A stretch of 42,000 nt of DNA, taken from the NCBI GenBank assembly GCA_030435675.1, contig JAUCMV010000023.1, positions 1 through 42,000 of the forward strand, written 5' to 3'. Made by a program: the position numbers and the translations under genes. The notes beneath the pieces were generated by a model that ran no database searches, was not told where the DNA came from, and saw nothing but the letters and a program-made list of their open reading frames with translations. The number at the start of each line of letters is the position of its first letter. Within the stretch, counting starts at the first letter, position 1. Of the stretch, positions 11,799 through 24,655 are shown one piece after another. Source of the DNA: Steinernema hermaphroditum (Eukaryota; Nematoda; Chromadorea; Rhabditida; Steinernematidae).

Positions 11799-14700
11799 CT
11801 GCACGAGCCTGATCGAACGCGCCTATTCCCGTTGGGATTACTGTGGACTATCTTAGTTTCCTGCAAAACTTTCAATTCGAGACAGATAGGGCCTTGTTCA
11901 TACCAAATGCTCTGCATCTGACCCTCCTGCTCCAAAGTAGCATAGCATTTTTATGATTGGATCTTGTAGAACTGCACGAGCCTGATCGAACGCGCCTACT
12001 CTTGTTGGATTTCCTGTGGACTATTTTAGTTTCCTGCAAAACTTTCAATTCGAGACAGCAGGGCCCTTGCTCATACCAAAAGCTCTGCATCTGACCCTCC
12101 TGCTCCAAAGTACCATATCATTTTTATGATTGGATCTTGTAGAACTGCACGAGCCTGATCGAACGCGCCTATTCCCGTTGGGATTACTGTGGACTATCTC
12201 AGTTTCCTGCAAAACTTTCAATTCGAGACAGCAGGGCCCTTGCTCATACCAAAAGCTCTGCATCCGACCCTCCTGCTCCAAAGTACCATATCATTTTTAT
12301 GATTGGATCTTGTAGAACTGCACGAGCCTGATCGAACGCGCCTATTCCCGTTGGGATTACTGTGGACTATCTTAGTTTCCTGCAAAACTTTCAATTCGAG
12401 ACAGACAGGGCCTTGTTCATACAAAGAGTTCTGCATCTGACCCTCCTGCTCCAAAGTAGCATAGCATTTTTATGATTGGATCTTGTAGAACTGCACGAGC
12501 CTGATCGAACGCGCCTACTCTTGTTGGATTTCCTGTGGACTATCTTAGTTTCCTGCAAAACTTTCAATTCGAGACAGCAGGGCCCTTGCTCATACCAAAA
12601 GCTCTGCATCTGACCCTCCTGCTCCAAAGTACCATATCATTTTTATGATTGGATCTTGTAGAACTGCACGAGCCTGATCGAACGCGCCTATTCCCGTTGG
12701 GATTACTGTGGACTATCTCAGTTTCCTGCAAAACTTTCAATTCGAGACAGCAGGGCCCTTGCTCATACCAAAAGCTCTGCATCTGACCCTCCTGCTCCAA
12801 AGTACCATATCATTTTTATGATTGGATCTTGTAGAACTGCACGAGCCTGATCGAACGCGCCTACTCTTGTTGGATTTCCTGTGGACTATCTTAGTTTCCT
12901 GCAAAACTTTCAATTCGAGACAGTTAGGGCCCTTGCTCATACCAAATGCTCTGCATCTGACCCTCCTGCTCCAAAGTACCATATCATTTTTATGATTGGA
13001 TCTTGTAGAACTGCACGAGCCTGATCGAACGCGCCTACTCTTGTTGGATTTCCTGTGGACTATCTTAGTTTCCTGCAAAACTTTCAATTCGAGACAGTTA
13101 GGGCCTTGTTCATACAAAGAGTTATGCATCTGACCCCTCCGCTCCAATTTTTATGATTGGATCTTGTAGAACTGCACGAGCCTGATCAAACGCGCCTACT
13201 CTCGTTGGATTTCCTGCGGACTATCTTAGTTTCCTGCAAAACTTTCAATTCGAGACAGCAGGGCCCTTGCTCATACCAAATGCTCTGCATCTGACCCTCC
13301 TGCTCCAAAGTACCATATCATTTTTATGATTGGATCTTGTCGAACTGCACGAGCCTGATCGAACGCGCCTATTCCCGTTGGGATTACTGTGGACTATCTT
13401 AGTTTCCTGCAAAACTTTCAATTCGAGACAGATAGGGCCTTGTTCATACCAAATGCTCTGCATCTGACCCTCCTGCTCCAAAGTAGCATAGCATTTTTAT
13501 GATTGGATCTTGTAGAACTGCACGAGCCTGATCGAACGCGCCTACTCTTGTTGGATTTCCTGTGGACTATCTTAGTTTCCTGCAAAACTTTCAATTCGAG
13601 ACAGCAGGGCCCTTGCTCATACCAAAAGCTCTGCATCTGACCCTCCTGCTCCAAAGTACCATATCATTTTTATGATTGGATCTTGTAGAACTGCACGAGC
13701 CTGATCGAACGCGCCTATTCCCGTTGGGATTACTGTGGACTATCTCAGTTTCCTGCAAAACTTTCAATTCGAGACAGCAGGGCCCTTGCTCATACCAAAA
13801 GCTCTGCATCCGACCCTCCTGCTCCAAAGTACCATATCATTTTTATGATTGGATCTTGTAGAACTGCACGAGCCTGATCGAACGCGCCTATTCCCGTTGG
13901 GATTACTGTGGACTATCTTAGTTTCCTGCAAAACTTTCAATTCGAGACAGACAGGGCCTTGTTCATACAAAGAGTTCTGCATCTGACCCTCCTGCTCCAA
14001 AGTAGCATAGCATTTTTATGATTGGATCTTGTAGAACTGCACGAGCCTGATCGAACGCGCCTACTCTTGTTGGATTTCCTGTGGACTATCTTAGTTTCCT
14101 GCAAAACTTTCAATTCGAGACAGCAGGGCCCTTGCTCATACCAAAAGCTCTGCATCTGACCCTCCTGCTCCAAAGTACCATATCATTTTTATGATTGGAT
14201 CTTGTAGAACTGCACGAGCCTGATCGAACGCGCCTATTCCCGTTGGGATTACTGTGGACTATCTCAGTTTCCTGCAAAACTTTCAATTCGAGACAGCAGG
14301 GCCCTTGCTCATACCAAAAGCTCTGCATCTGACCCTCCTGCTCCAAAGTACCATATCATTTTTATGATTGGATCTTGTAGAACTGCACGAGCCTGATCGA
14401 ACGCGCCTACTCTTGTTGGATTTCCTGTGGACTATCTTAGTTTCCTGCAAAACTTTCAATTCGAGACAGTTAGGGCCCTTGCTCATACCAAATGCTCTGC
14501 ATCTGACCCTCCTGCTCCAAAGTACCATATCATTTTTATGATTGGATCTTGTAGAACTGCACGAGCCTGATCGAACGCGCCTACTCTTGTTGGATTTCCT
14601 GTGGACTATCTTAGTTTCCTGCAAAACTTTCAATTCGAGACAGTTAGGGCCTTGTTCATACAAAGAGTTATGCATCTGACCCCTCCGCTCCAATTTTTAT

Positions 14701-14993
14701 GATTGGATCTTGTAGAACTGCACGAGCCTGATCAAACGCGCCTACTCTCGTTGGATTTCCTGCGGACTATCTTAGTTTCCTGCAAAACTTTCAATTCGAG
14801 ACAGCAGGGCCCTTGCTCATACCAAATGCTCTGCATCTGACCCTCCTGCTCCAAAGTACCATATCATTTTTATGATTGGATCTTGTCGAACTGCACGAGC
14901 CTGATCGAACGCGCCTATTCCCGTTGGGATTACTGTGGACTATCTTAGTTTCCTGCAAAACTTTCAATTCGAGACAGATAGGGCCTTGTTCAT
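11795..14993 (+). repeat. 1546-bp nine-monomer higher-order repeat, two copies
   Basis: About 11795-13447 matches 13341-14993 at an offset of 1546 bp (seven 173-bp units, one 174-bp hybrid and one 161-bp short unit). I noticed one difference inside the match: T at 12025 ('ctattttag') against C at 13571. The left limit is set by 'tgtagaac' at 11794 against 'tgtcgaac' at 13340, and the right limit by 'ataccaaatg' against 'atacaaagag'. A weaker match to this HOR begins at 10338 (offset 2399). Confidence 0.87.
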
Positions 14994-15828
14994 ACAAAGA
15001 GTTCTGCATCTGACCCTCCTGCTCCAAAGTACCATATCATTTTTATGATTGGATCTTGTAGAACTGCACGAGCCTGATCGAACGCGCCTATTCCCGTTGG
15101 GATTACTGTGGACTATCTTAGTTTCCTGCAAAACTTTCAATTCGAGACAGACAGGGCCTTGTTCATACAAAGAGTTCTGCATCTGACCCTCCTGCTCCAA
15201 AGTAGCATAGCATTTTTATGATTGGATCTTGTAGAACTGCACGAGCCTGATCGAACGCGCCTACTCTTGTTGGATTTCCTGTGGACTATCTTAGTTTCCT
15301 GCAAAACTTTCAATTCGAGACAGCAGGGCCCTTGCTCATACCAAAAGCTCTGCATCTGACCCTCCTGCTCCAAAGTACCATATCATTTTTATGATTGGAT
15401 CTTGTAGAACTGCACGAGCCTGATCGAACGCGCCTATTCCCGTTGGGATTACTGTGGACTATCTCAGTTTCCTGCAAAACTTTCAATTCGAGACAGCAGG
15501 GCCCTTGCTCATACCAAAAGCTCTGCATCCGACCCTCCTGCTCCAAAGTACCATATCATTTTTATGATTGGATCTTGTAGAACTGCACGAGCCTGATCGA
15601 ACGCGCCTATTCCCGTTGGGATTACTGTGGACTATCTTAGTTTCCTGCAAAACTTTCAATTCGAGACAGATAGGGCCTTGTTCATACAAAGAGTTCTGCA
15701 TCTGACCCTCCTGCTCCAAAGTACCATATCATTTTTATGATTGGATCTTGTAGAACTGCACGAGCCTGATCGAACGCGCCTATTCCCGTTGGGATTACTG
15801 TGGACTATCTTAGTTTCCTGCAAAACTT
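14994..15828 (+). repeat. Full-length monomers between HOR domains
   Basis: Units at 14964, 15137, 15310, 15483 and 15656 are all 173 bp. Their order of types (atag, acag with 'tagcatagca', cag with 'ctatctcag', cag with 'catccgacc', atag) recurs after the 'tgtcgaac' unit in the 17.4 and 20.1 kb copies. This marks it as the start of the same HOR family before the copies diverge. Confidence 0.7.
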
Positions 15829-16866
15829 TCAATTCGAGACAGACAGGGCCTTGTTCATACAAAGAGTTCTGCATCTGACCCTCCTGCTCCAAAGTAGCAT
15901 AGCATTTTTATGATTGGATCTTGTAGAACTGCACGAGCCTGATCGAACGCGCCTACTCTTGTTGGATTTCCTGTGGACTATCTTAGTTTCCTGCAAAACT
16001 TTCAATTCGAGACAGCAGGGCCCTTGCTCATACCAAAAGCTCTGCATCCGACCCTCCTGCTCCAAAGTACCATATCATTTTTATGATTGGATCTTGTAGA
16101 AATGCACGAGCCTGATCGAACGCGCCTATTCCCGTTGGGATTACTGTGGACTATCTTAGTTTCCTGCAAAACTTTCAATACGAGACAGATAGGGCCTTGT
16201 TCATACAAAGAGTTCTGCATCCGACCCTCCTGCTCCAAAGTACCATATCATTTTTATGATTGGATCTTGTAGAACTGCACGAGCCTGATCGAACGCGCCT
16301 ATTCCCGTTGGGATTACTGTGGACTATCTTAGTTTCCTGCAAAACTTTCAATTCGAGACAGACAGGGCCTTGTTCATACAAAGAGTTCTGCATCTGACCC
16401 TCCTGCTCCAAAGTAGCATAGCATTTTTATGATTGGATCTTGTAGAACTGCACGAGCCTGATCGAACGCGCCTACTCTTGTTGGATTTCCTGTGGACTAT
16501 CTTAGTTTCCTGCAAAACTTTCAATTCGAGACAGCAGGGCCCTTGCTCATACCAAAAGCTCTGCATCCGACCCTCCTGCTCCAAAGTACCATATCATTTT
16601 TATGATTGGATCTTGTAGAAATGCACGAGCCTGATCGAACGCGCCTATTCCCGTTGGGAATACTGTGGACTATCTTAGTTTCCTGCAAAACTTTCAATAC
16701 GAGACAGATAGGGCCTTGTTCATACAAAGAGTTCTGCATCCGACCCTCCTGCTCCAAAGTACCATATCATTTTTATGATTGGATCTTGTAGAACTGCACG
16801 AGCCTGATCGAACGCGCCTATTCCCGTTGGGATTACTGTGGACTATCTTAGTTTCCTGCAAAACTT
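15829..16866 (+). repeat. 519-bp trimer, tandem duplicate
   Basis: Three 173-bp units at 15829-16347 are repeated at 16348-16866. Both copies carry the private changes 'tgtagaaatgcac' (C to A; near 16100 and 16619) and 'tcaatacgag' (T to A; 16175 and 16694). I noticed one difference: 'gggaatactg' near 16659 where the first copy has 'gggattactg'. The same marked trimer reappears near 23405 and 25606, about 7 and 9 kb away. Confidence 0.87.
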
Positions 16867-17114
16867 TCAATTCGAGACAGACAGGGCCTTGTTCATACAA
16901 AGAGTTCTGCATCTGACCCTCCTGCTCCAAAGTAGCATAGCATTTTTATGATTGGATCTTGTAGAACTGCACGAGCCTGATCGAACGCGCCTATTCCCGT
17001 TGGGATTACTGTGGACTATCTTAGTTTCCTGCAAAACTTTCAATTCGAGACAGCAGGGCCCTTGCTCATACCAAATGCTCTGCATCTGACCCTCCTGCTC
17101 CAAAGTACCATATT
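16867..17114 (+). repeat. Monomers joining the 519-bp and 2756-bp repeats
   Basis: One full unit and part of the next, both of standard type. A private C-to-T change ('tattattttt' for 'tatcattttt') near 17113 marks the left edge of the match to the 2756-bp repeat. Confidence 0.65.
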
Positions 17115-20100
17115 ATTTTTATGATTGGATCTTGTAGAACTGCACGAGCCTGATCGAACGCGCCTACTCTTGTTGGATTTCCTGTGGACTATCTTAGTTT
17201 CCTGCAAAACTTTCAATTCGAGACAGTTAGGGCCTTGTTCATACAAAGAGTTATGCATCTGACCCCTCCGCTCCAATTTTTATGATTGGATCTTGTAGAA
17301 CTGCACGAGCCTGATCAAACGCGCCTACTCTCGTTGGATTTCCTGCGGACTATCTTAGTTTCCTGCAAAACTTTCAATTCGAGACAGCAGGGCCCTTGCT
17401 CATACCAAATGCTCTGCATCTGACCCTCCTGCTCCAAAGTACCATATCATTTTTATGATTGGATCTTGTCGAACTGCACGAGCCTGATCGAACGCGCCTA
17501 TTCCCGTTGGGATTACTGTGGACTATCTTAGTTTCCTGCAAAACTTTCAATTCGAGACAGATAGGGCCTTGTTCATACAAAGAGTTCTGCATCTGACCCT
17601 CCTGCTCCAAAGTACCATATCATTTTTATGATTGGATCTTGTAGAACTGCACGAGCCTGATCGAACGCGCCTATTCCCGTTGGGATTACTGTGGACTATC
17701 TTAGTTTCCTGCAAAACTTTCAATTCGAGACAGACAGGGCCTTGTTCATACAAAGAGTTCTGCATCTGACCCTCCTGCTCCAAAGTAGCATAGCATTTTT
17801 ATGATTGGATCTTGTAGAACTGCACGAGCCTGATCGAACGCGCCTACTCTTGTTGGATTTCCTGTGGACTATCTTAGTTTCCTGCAAAACTTTCAATTCG
17901 AGACAGCAGGGCCCTTGCTCATACCAAAAGCTCTGCATCTGACCCTCCTGCTCCAAAGTACCATATCATTTTTATGATTGGATCTTGTAGAACTGCACGA
18001 GCCTGATCGAACGCGCCTATTCCCGTTGGGATTACTGTGGACTATCTCAGTTTCCTGCAAAACTTTCAATTCGAGACAGCAGGGCCCTTGCTCATACCAA
18101 AAGCTCTGCATCCGACCCTCCTGCTCCAAAGTACCATATCATTTTTATGATTGGATCTTGTAGAACTGCACGAGCCTGATCGAACGCGCCTATTCCCGTT
18201 GGGATTACTGTGGACTATCTCAGTTTCCTGCAAAACTTTCAATTCGAGACAGCAGGGCCCTTGCTCATACCAAAAGCTCTGCATCCGACCCTCCTGCTCC
18301 AAAGTACCATATCATTTTTATGATTGGATCTTGTAGAACTGCACGAGCCTGATCGAACGCGCCTATTTCCGTTGGATTTCCTGTGGACTATCTTAGTTTC
18401 CTGCAAAACTTTCAATTCGAGACAGTTAGGGCCTTGTTCATACAAAGAGTTCTGCATCTGACCCTCCTGCTCCAAAGTACCATATCATTTTTATGATTGG
18501 ATCTTGTAGAACTGCACGAGCCTGATCGAACGCGCCTATTCCCGTTGGGATTACTGTGGACTATCTTAGTTTCCTGCAAAACTTTCAATTCGAGACAGCA
18601 GGGCCCTTGCTCATACCAAAAGCTCTGCATCTGACCCTCCTGCTCCAAAGTACCATATCATTTTTATGATTGGATCTTGTAGAACTGCACGAGCCTGATC
18701 GAACGCGCCTATTCCCGTTGGGATTACTGTGGACTATCTCAGTTTCCTGCAAAACTTTCAATTCGAGACAGCAGGGCCCTTGCTCATACCAAAAGCTCTG
18801 CATCCGACCCTCCTGCTCCAAAGTACCATATCATTTTTATGATTGGATCTTGTAGAACTGCACGAGCCTGATCGAACGCGCCTATTTCCGTTGGGATTAC
18901 TGTGGACTATCTTAGTTTCCTGCAAAACTTTCAATTCGAGACAGACAGGGCCTTGTTCATACAAAGAGTTCTGCATCTGACCCTCCTGCTCCAAAGTACC
19001 ATATCATTTTTATGATTGGATCTTGTAGAACTGCACGAGCCTGATCGAACGCGCCTATTCCCGTTGGGATTACTGTGGACTATCTTAGTTTCCTGCAAAA
19101 CTTTCAATTCGAGACAGCAGGGCCCTTGCTCATACCAAAAGCTCTGCATCCGACCCTCCTGCTCCAAAGTACCATATCATTTTTATGATTGGATCTTGTA
19201 GAACTGCACGAGCCTGATCGAACGCGCCTATTTCCGTTGGATTTCCTGTGGACTATCTTAGTTTCCTGCAAAACTTTCAATTCGAGACAGTTAGGGCCTT
19301 GTTCATACAAAGAGTTCTGCATCTGACCCTCCTGCTCCAAAGTACCATATCATTTTTATGATTGGATCTTGTAGAACTGCACGAGCCTGATCGAACGCGC
19401 CTATTCCCGTTGGGATTACTGTGGACTATCTTAGTTTCCTGCAAAACTTTCAATTCGAGACAGCAGGGCCCTTGCTCATACCAAAAGCTCTGCATCTGAC
19501 CCTCCTGCTCCAAAGTACCATATCATTTTTATGATTGGATCTTGTAGAACTGCACGAGCCTGATCGAACGCGCCTATTCCCGTTGGGATTACTGTGGACT
19601 ATCTCAGTTTCCTGCAAAACTTTCAATTCGAGACAGCAGGGCCCTTGCTCATACCAAAAGCTCTGCATCCGACCCTCCTGCTCCAAAGTACCATATCATT
19701 TTTATGATTGGATCTTGTAGAACTGCACGAGCCTGATCGAACGCGCCTATTTCCGTTGGGATTACTGTGGACTATCTTAGTTTCCTGCAAAACTTTCAAT
19801 TCGAGACAGACAGGGCCTTGTTCATACAAAGAGTTCTGCATCTGACCCTCCTGCTCCAAAGTACCATATCATTTTTATGATTGGATCTTGTAGAACTGCA
19901 CGAGCCTGATCGAACGCGCCTACTCTTGTTGGATTTCCTGTGGACTATCTTAGTTTCCTGCAAAACTTTCAATTCGAGACAGTTAGGGCCTTGTTCATAC
20001 AAAGAGTTATGCATCTGACCCCTCCGCTCCAATTTTTATGATTGGATCTTGTAGAACTGCACGAGCCTGATCAAACGCGCCTACTCTCGTTGGATTTCCT

Positions 20101-21906
20101 GCGGACTATCTTAGTTTCCTGCAAAACTTTCAATTCGAGACAGCAGGGCCCTTGCTCATACCAAATGCTCTGCATCTGACCCTCCTGCTCCAAAGTACCA
20201 TATCATTTTTATGATTGGATCTTGTCGAACTGCACGAGCCTGATCGAACGCGCCTATTCCCGTTGGGATTACTGTGGACTATCTTAGTTTCCTGCAAAAC
20301 TTTCAATTCGAGACAGATAGGGCCTTGTTCATACAAAGAGTTCTGCATCTGACCCTCCTGCTCCAAAGTACCATATCATTTTTATGATTGGATCTTGTAG
20401 AACTGCACGAGCCTGATCGAACGCGCCTATTCCCGTTGGGATTACTGTGGACTATCTTAGTTTCCTGCAAAACTTTCAATTCGAGACAGACAGGGCCTTG
20501 TTCATACAAAGAGTTCTGCATCTGACCCTCCTGCTCCAAAGTAGCATAGCATTTTTATGATTGGATCTTGTAGAACTGCACGAGCCTGATCGAACGCGCC
20601 TACTCTTGTTGGATTTCCTGTGGACTATCTTAGTTTCCTGCAAAACTTTCAATTCGAGACAGCAGGGCCCTTGCTCATACCAAAAGCTCTGCATCTGACC
20701 CTCCTGCTCCAAAGTACCATATCATTTTTATGATTGGATCTTGTAGAACTGCACGAGCCTGATCGAACGCGCCTATTCCCGTTGGGATTACTGTGGACTA
20801 TCTCAGTTTCCTGCAAAACTTTCAATTCGAGACAGCAGGGCCCTTGCTCATACCAAAAGCTCTGCATCCGACCCTCCTGCTCCAAAGTACCATATCATTT
20901 TTATGATTGGATCTTGTAGAACTGCACGAGCCTGATCGAACGCGCCTATTCCCGTTGGGATTACTGTGGACTATCTCAGTTTCCTGCAAAACTTTCAATT
21001 CGAGACAGCAGGGCCCTTGCTCATACCAAAAGCTCTGCATCCGACCCTCCTGCTCCAAAGTACCATATCATTTTTATGATTGGATCTTGTAGAACTGCAC
21101 GAGCCTGATCGAACGCGCCTATTTCCGTTGGATTTCCTGTGGACTATCTTAGTTTCCTGCAAAACTTTCAATTCGAGACAGTTAGGGCCTTGTTCATACA
21201 AAGAGTTCTGCATCTGACCCTCCTGCTCCAAAGTACCATATCATTTTTATGATTGGATCTTGTAGAACTGCACGAGCCTGATCGAACGCGCCTATTCCCG
21301 TTGGGATTACTGTGGACTATCTTAGTTTCCTGCAAAACTTTCAATTCGAGACAGCAGGGCCCTTGCTCATACCAAAAGCTCTGCATCTGACCCTCCTGCT
21401 CCAAAGTACCATATCATTTTTATGATTGGATCTTGTAGAACTGCACGAGCCTGATCGAACGCGCCTATTCCCGTTGGGATTACTGTGGACTATCTCAGTT
21501 TCCTGCAAAACTTTCAATTCGAGACAGCAGGGCCCTTGCTCATACCAAAAGCTCTGCATCCGACCCTCCTGCTCCAAAGTACCATATCATTTTTATGATT
21601 GGATCTTGTAGAACTGCACGAGCCTGATCGAACGCGCCTATTTCCGTTGGGATTACTGTGGACTATCTTAGTTTCCTGCAAAACTTTCAATTCGAGACAG
21701 ACAGGGCCTTGTTCATACAAAGAGTTCTGCATCTGACCCTCCTGCTCCAAAGTACCATATCATTTTTATGATTGGATCTTGTAGAACTGCACGAGCCTGA
21801 TCGAACGCGCCTATTCCCGTTGGGATTACTGTGGACTATCTTAGTTTCCTGCAAAACTTTCAATTCGAGACAGCAGGGCCCTTGCTCATACCAAAAGCTC
21901 TGCATC
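17115..21906 (+). repeat. 2756-bp sixteen-monomer higher-order repeat
   Basis: About 17115-19150 matches 19871-21906 at an offset of 2756 bp (fifteen 173-bp units and one 161-bp unit). Within that match every monomer type is in the same order, including the short 'aaacgcg' unit and the following 'tgtcgaac' unit (17469 and 20225). The match ends at 'catccgacc' near 19151 against 'catctgacc' near 21907, after which block B also differs. The copy register also relates to 14791 (offset 2583 to 17374), so this is a family of HOR copies of unequal length rather than a single fixed period. Confidence 0.83.
18239..19968 (+). repeat. 865-bp five-monomer duplication nested in the 2756-bp HOR
   Basis: Units at 18239, 18412, 18585 and 18758 repeat at 19104, 19277, 19450 and 19623 (offset 865 = 5 x 173), including the 'tatttccgttgg' B block and the 'ctatctcag' and 'catccgacc' variants. 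The second 2756-bp copy (from 20995) does not repeat this pentamer again at its own +865 position, so copies of the HOR differ in internal copy number. Confidence 0.8.
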
Positions 21907-22277
21907 TGACCCTCCTGCTCCAAAGTACCATATCATTTTTATGATTGGATCTTGTAGAACTGCACGAGCCTGATCGAACGCGCCTATTCCCGTTGGGATT
22001 ACTGTGGACTATCTCAGTTTCCTGCAAAACTTTCAATTCGAGACAGCAGGGCCCTTGCTCATACCAAAAGCTCTGCATCCGACCCTCCTGCTCCAAAGTA
22101 CCATATCATTTTTATGATTGGATCTTGTAGAACTGCACGAGCCTGATCGAACGCGCCTATTCCCGTTGGGATTACTGTGGACTATCTCAGTTTCCTGCAA
22201 AACTTTCAATTCGAGACAGCAGGGCCCTTGCTCATACCAAAAGCTCTGCATCTGACCCTCCTGCTCCAAAGTACCAT

Positions 22278-22291
22278 ATCATTTTTATGAT
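22278..22291 (+). other. Inverted repeat at the junction of full-length monomers
   Basis: ATCAT, a TTTT loop and ATGAT form a perfect 5-bp inverted repeat across the monomer junction. It is present wherever the junction reads 'tatcatttttatgat' and is weakened where it reads 'tagcattttt'. The arms are short, so a stable structure in duplex DNA is doubtful. It is listed because the 12-bp deletion in short units removes it. Confidence 0.5.
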
Positions 22292-22454
22292 TGGATCTTG
22301 TAGAACTGCACGAGCCTGATCGAACGCGCCTATTCCCGTTGGGATTACTGTGGACTATCTTAGTTTCCTGCAAAACTTTCAATTCGAGACAGATAGGGCC
22401 TTGTTCATACAAAGAGTTCTGCATCTGACCCTCCTGCTCCAAAGTACCATATCA
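22282..22454 (+). repeat. Representative full-length 173-bp monomer (consensus type)
   Basis: This unit matches the consensus I built from the window. Its order is as follows. Bases 1-40 are a nearly invariant block beginning with five T's and ending in 'cctgatc'. Bases 41-72 are variable block B, here the 'tattcccgttggg' form. Bases 73-111 are a second nearly invariant block ending in 'cgagacag'. Bases 112-173 are variable block D, here 'atagggccttgttc' followed by 'taccatatca'. Most of the other units differ from this one by a few substitutions confined to blocks B and D. Choosing the T-run as the unit start is a convention only. Confidence 0.93.
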
Positions 22455-24489
22455 TTTTTATGATTGGATCTTGTAGAACTGCACGAGCCTGATCGAACGC
22501 GCCTATTCCCGTTGGGATTACTGTGGACTATCTTAGTTTCCTGCAAAACTTTCAATTCGAGACAGACAGGGCCTTGTTCATACAAAGAGTTCTGCATCTG
22601 ACCCTCCTGCTCCAAAGTAGCATAGCATTTTTATGATTGGATCTTGTAGAACTGCACGAGCCTGATCGAACGCGCCTACTCTTGTTGGATTTCCTGTGGA
22701 CTATCTTAGTTTCCTGCAAAACTTTCAATTCGAGACAGATAGGGCCTTGTTCATACAAAGAGTTCTGCATCTGACCCTCCTGCTCCAAAGTACCATATCA
22801 TTTTTATGATTGGATCTTGTAGAACTGCACGAGCCTGATCAAACGCGCCTACTCTCGTTGGATTTCCTGCGGACTATCTTAGTTTCCTGCAAAACTTTCA
22901 ATTCGAGACAGCAGGGCCCTTGCTCATACCAAATGCTCTGCATCTGACCCTCCTGCTCCAAAGTACCATATCATTTTTATGATTGGATCTTGTAGAACTG
23001 CACGAGCCTGATCGAACGCGCCTATTCCCGTTGGGATTACTGTGGACTATCTCAGTTTCCTGCAAAACTTTCAATTCGAGACAGCAGGGCCCTTGCTCAT
23101 ACCAAAAGCTCTGCATCCGACCCTCCTGCTCCAAAGTACCATATCATTTTTATGATTGGATCTTGTAGAACTGCACGAGCCTGATCGAACGCGCCTATTT
23201 CCGTTGGATTTCCTGTGGACTATCTTAGTTTCCTGCAAAACTTTCAATTCGAGACAGTTAGGGCCTTGTTCATACAAAGAGTTATGCATCTGACCCCTCC
23301 GCTCCAATTTTTATGATTGGATCTTGTAGAACTGCACGAGCCTGATCGAACGCGCCTATTCCCGTTGGGATTACTGTGGACTATCTTAGTTTCCTGCAAA
23401 ACTTTCAATTCGAGACAGATAGGGCCTTGTTCATACAAAGAGTTCTGCATCTGACCCTCCTGCTCCAAAGTAGCATAGCATTTTTATGATTGGATCTTGT
23501 AGAACTGCACGAGCCTGATCGAACGCGCCTACTCTTGTTGGATTTCCTGTGGACTATCTTAGTTTCCTGCAAAACTTTCAATTCGAGACAGCAGGGCCCT
23601 TGCTCATACCAAAAGCTCTGCATCCGACCCTCCTGCTCCAAAGTACCATATCATTTTTATGATTGGATCTTGTAGAAATGCACGAGCCTGATCGAACGCG
23701 CCTATTCCCGTTGGGATTACTGTGGACTATCTTAGTTTCCTGCAAAACTTTCAATACGAGACAGATAGGGCCTTGTTCATACAAAGAGTTCTGCATCCGA
23801 CCCTCCTGCTCCAAAGTACCATATCATTTTTATGATTGGATCTTGTAGAACTGCACGAGCCTGATCGAACGCGCCTATTCCCGTTGGGATTACTGTGGAC
23901 TATCTTAGTTTCCTGCAAAACTTTCAATTCGAGACAGACAGGGCCTTGTTCATACAAAGAGTTCTGCATCTGACCCTCCTGCTCCAAAGTACCATATCAT
24001 TTTTATGATTGGATCTTGTAGAACTGCACGAACCTGATCGAACGCGCCTATTCCCGTTGGGATTACTGTGGACTATCTTAGTTTCCTGCAAAACTTTCAA
24101 TACGAGACAGATAGGGCCTTGTTCATACAAAGAGTTCTGCATCTGACCCCTCCGCTCCAATTTTTATGATTGGATCTTGTAGAACTGCACGAGCCTGATC
24201 AAACGCGCCTACTCTCGTTGGATTTCCTGCGGACTATCTTAGTTTCCTGCAAAACTTTCAATTCGAGACAGCAGGGCCCTTGCTCATACCAAATGCTCTG
24301 CATCTGACCCTCCTGCTCCAAAGTACCATATCATTTTTATGATTGGATCTTGTAGAACTGCACGAGCCTGATCGGACGCGCCTACTCTTGTTGGATTTCC
24401 TGTGGACTATCTTAGTTTCCTGCAAAACTTTCAATTCGAGACAGTTAGGGCCTTGTTCATACAAAGAGTTATGCATCTGACCCCTCCGC

Positions 24490-24508
24490 TCCAATTTTTA
24501 TGATTGGA
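24490..24508 (+). other. CCAAT/ATTGG inverted repeat unique to short monomers
   Basis: In short units the 12-bp deletion brings TCCAAT against the T-run, giving TCCAAT, a 7-nt loop and ATTGGA: a perfect 6-bp inverted repeat and a divergent pair of CCAAT boxes. Full-length units keep only the ATTGGA half. CCAAT is the core recognised by NF-Y in eukaryotes; any binding here is speculation. Confidence 0.5.
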
Positions 24509-24655
24509 TCTTGTAGAACTGCACGAGCCTGATCAAACGCGCCTACTCTCGTTGGATTTCCTGCGGACTATCTTAGTTTCCTGCAAAACTTTCAATTCGA
24601 GACAGTTAGGGCCTTGTTCATACAAAGAGTTATGCATCTGACCCCTCCGCTCCAA
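24495..24655 (+). repeat. Representative short 161-bp monomer
   Basis: The short class lacks 12 bp ('agtaccatatca') at the unit junction, so 'ctccaa' runs straight into the T-run of the next unit. It also carries linked diagnostic bases: 'ttaggg' instead of 'ataggg' after 'gagacag', 'gttatgcat' instead of 'gttctgcat', and 'cccctccgctcc' instead of 'ccctcctgctcc'. In this copy block B has the 'aaacgcgcctactctcg' form with 'tcctgcgg'. The linked differences show that the short form is an old sequence class repeatedly amplified, rather than many independent deletions. Two short units sit back to back here (register positions 24431, 24592, 24753). Confidence 0.92.

Larger units (their letters stand above)
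21907..23329 (+). repeat. Mixed monomers between the 2756- and 2201-bp HORs
   Basis: Eight units between 21860 and 23244, all 173 bp, followed by a short unit (23244-23404). Those at 22206, 22379 and 22552 match the types at 31404, 31577 and 31750 over 9 kb away. The unit at 22725 is unusual: it is full length but has the 'aaacgcg...tcctgcgg' block B that otherwise usually travels with short units. Confidence 0.7.
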
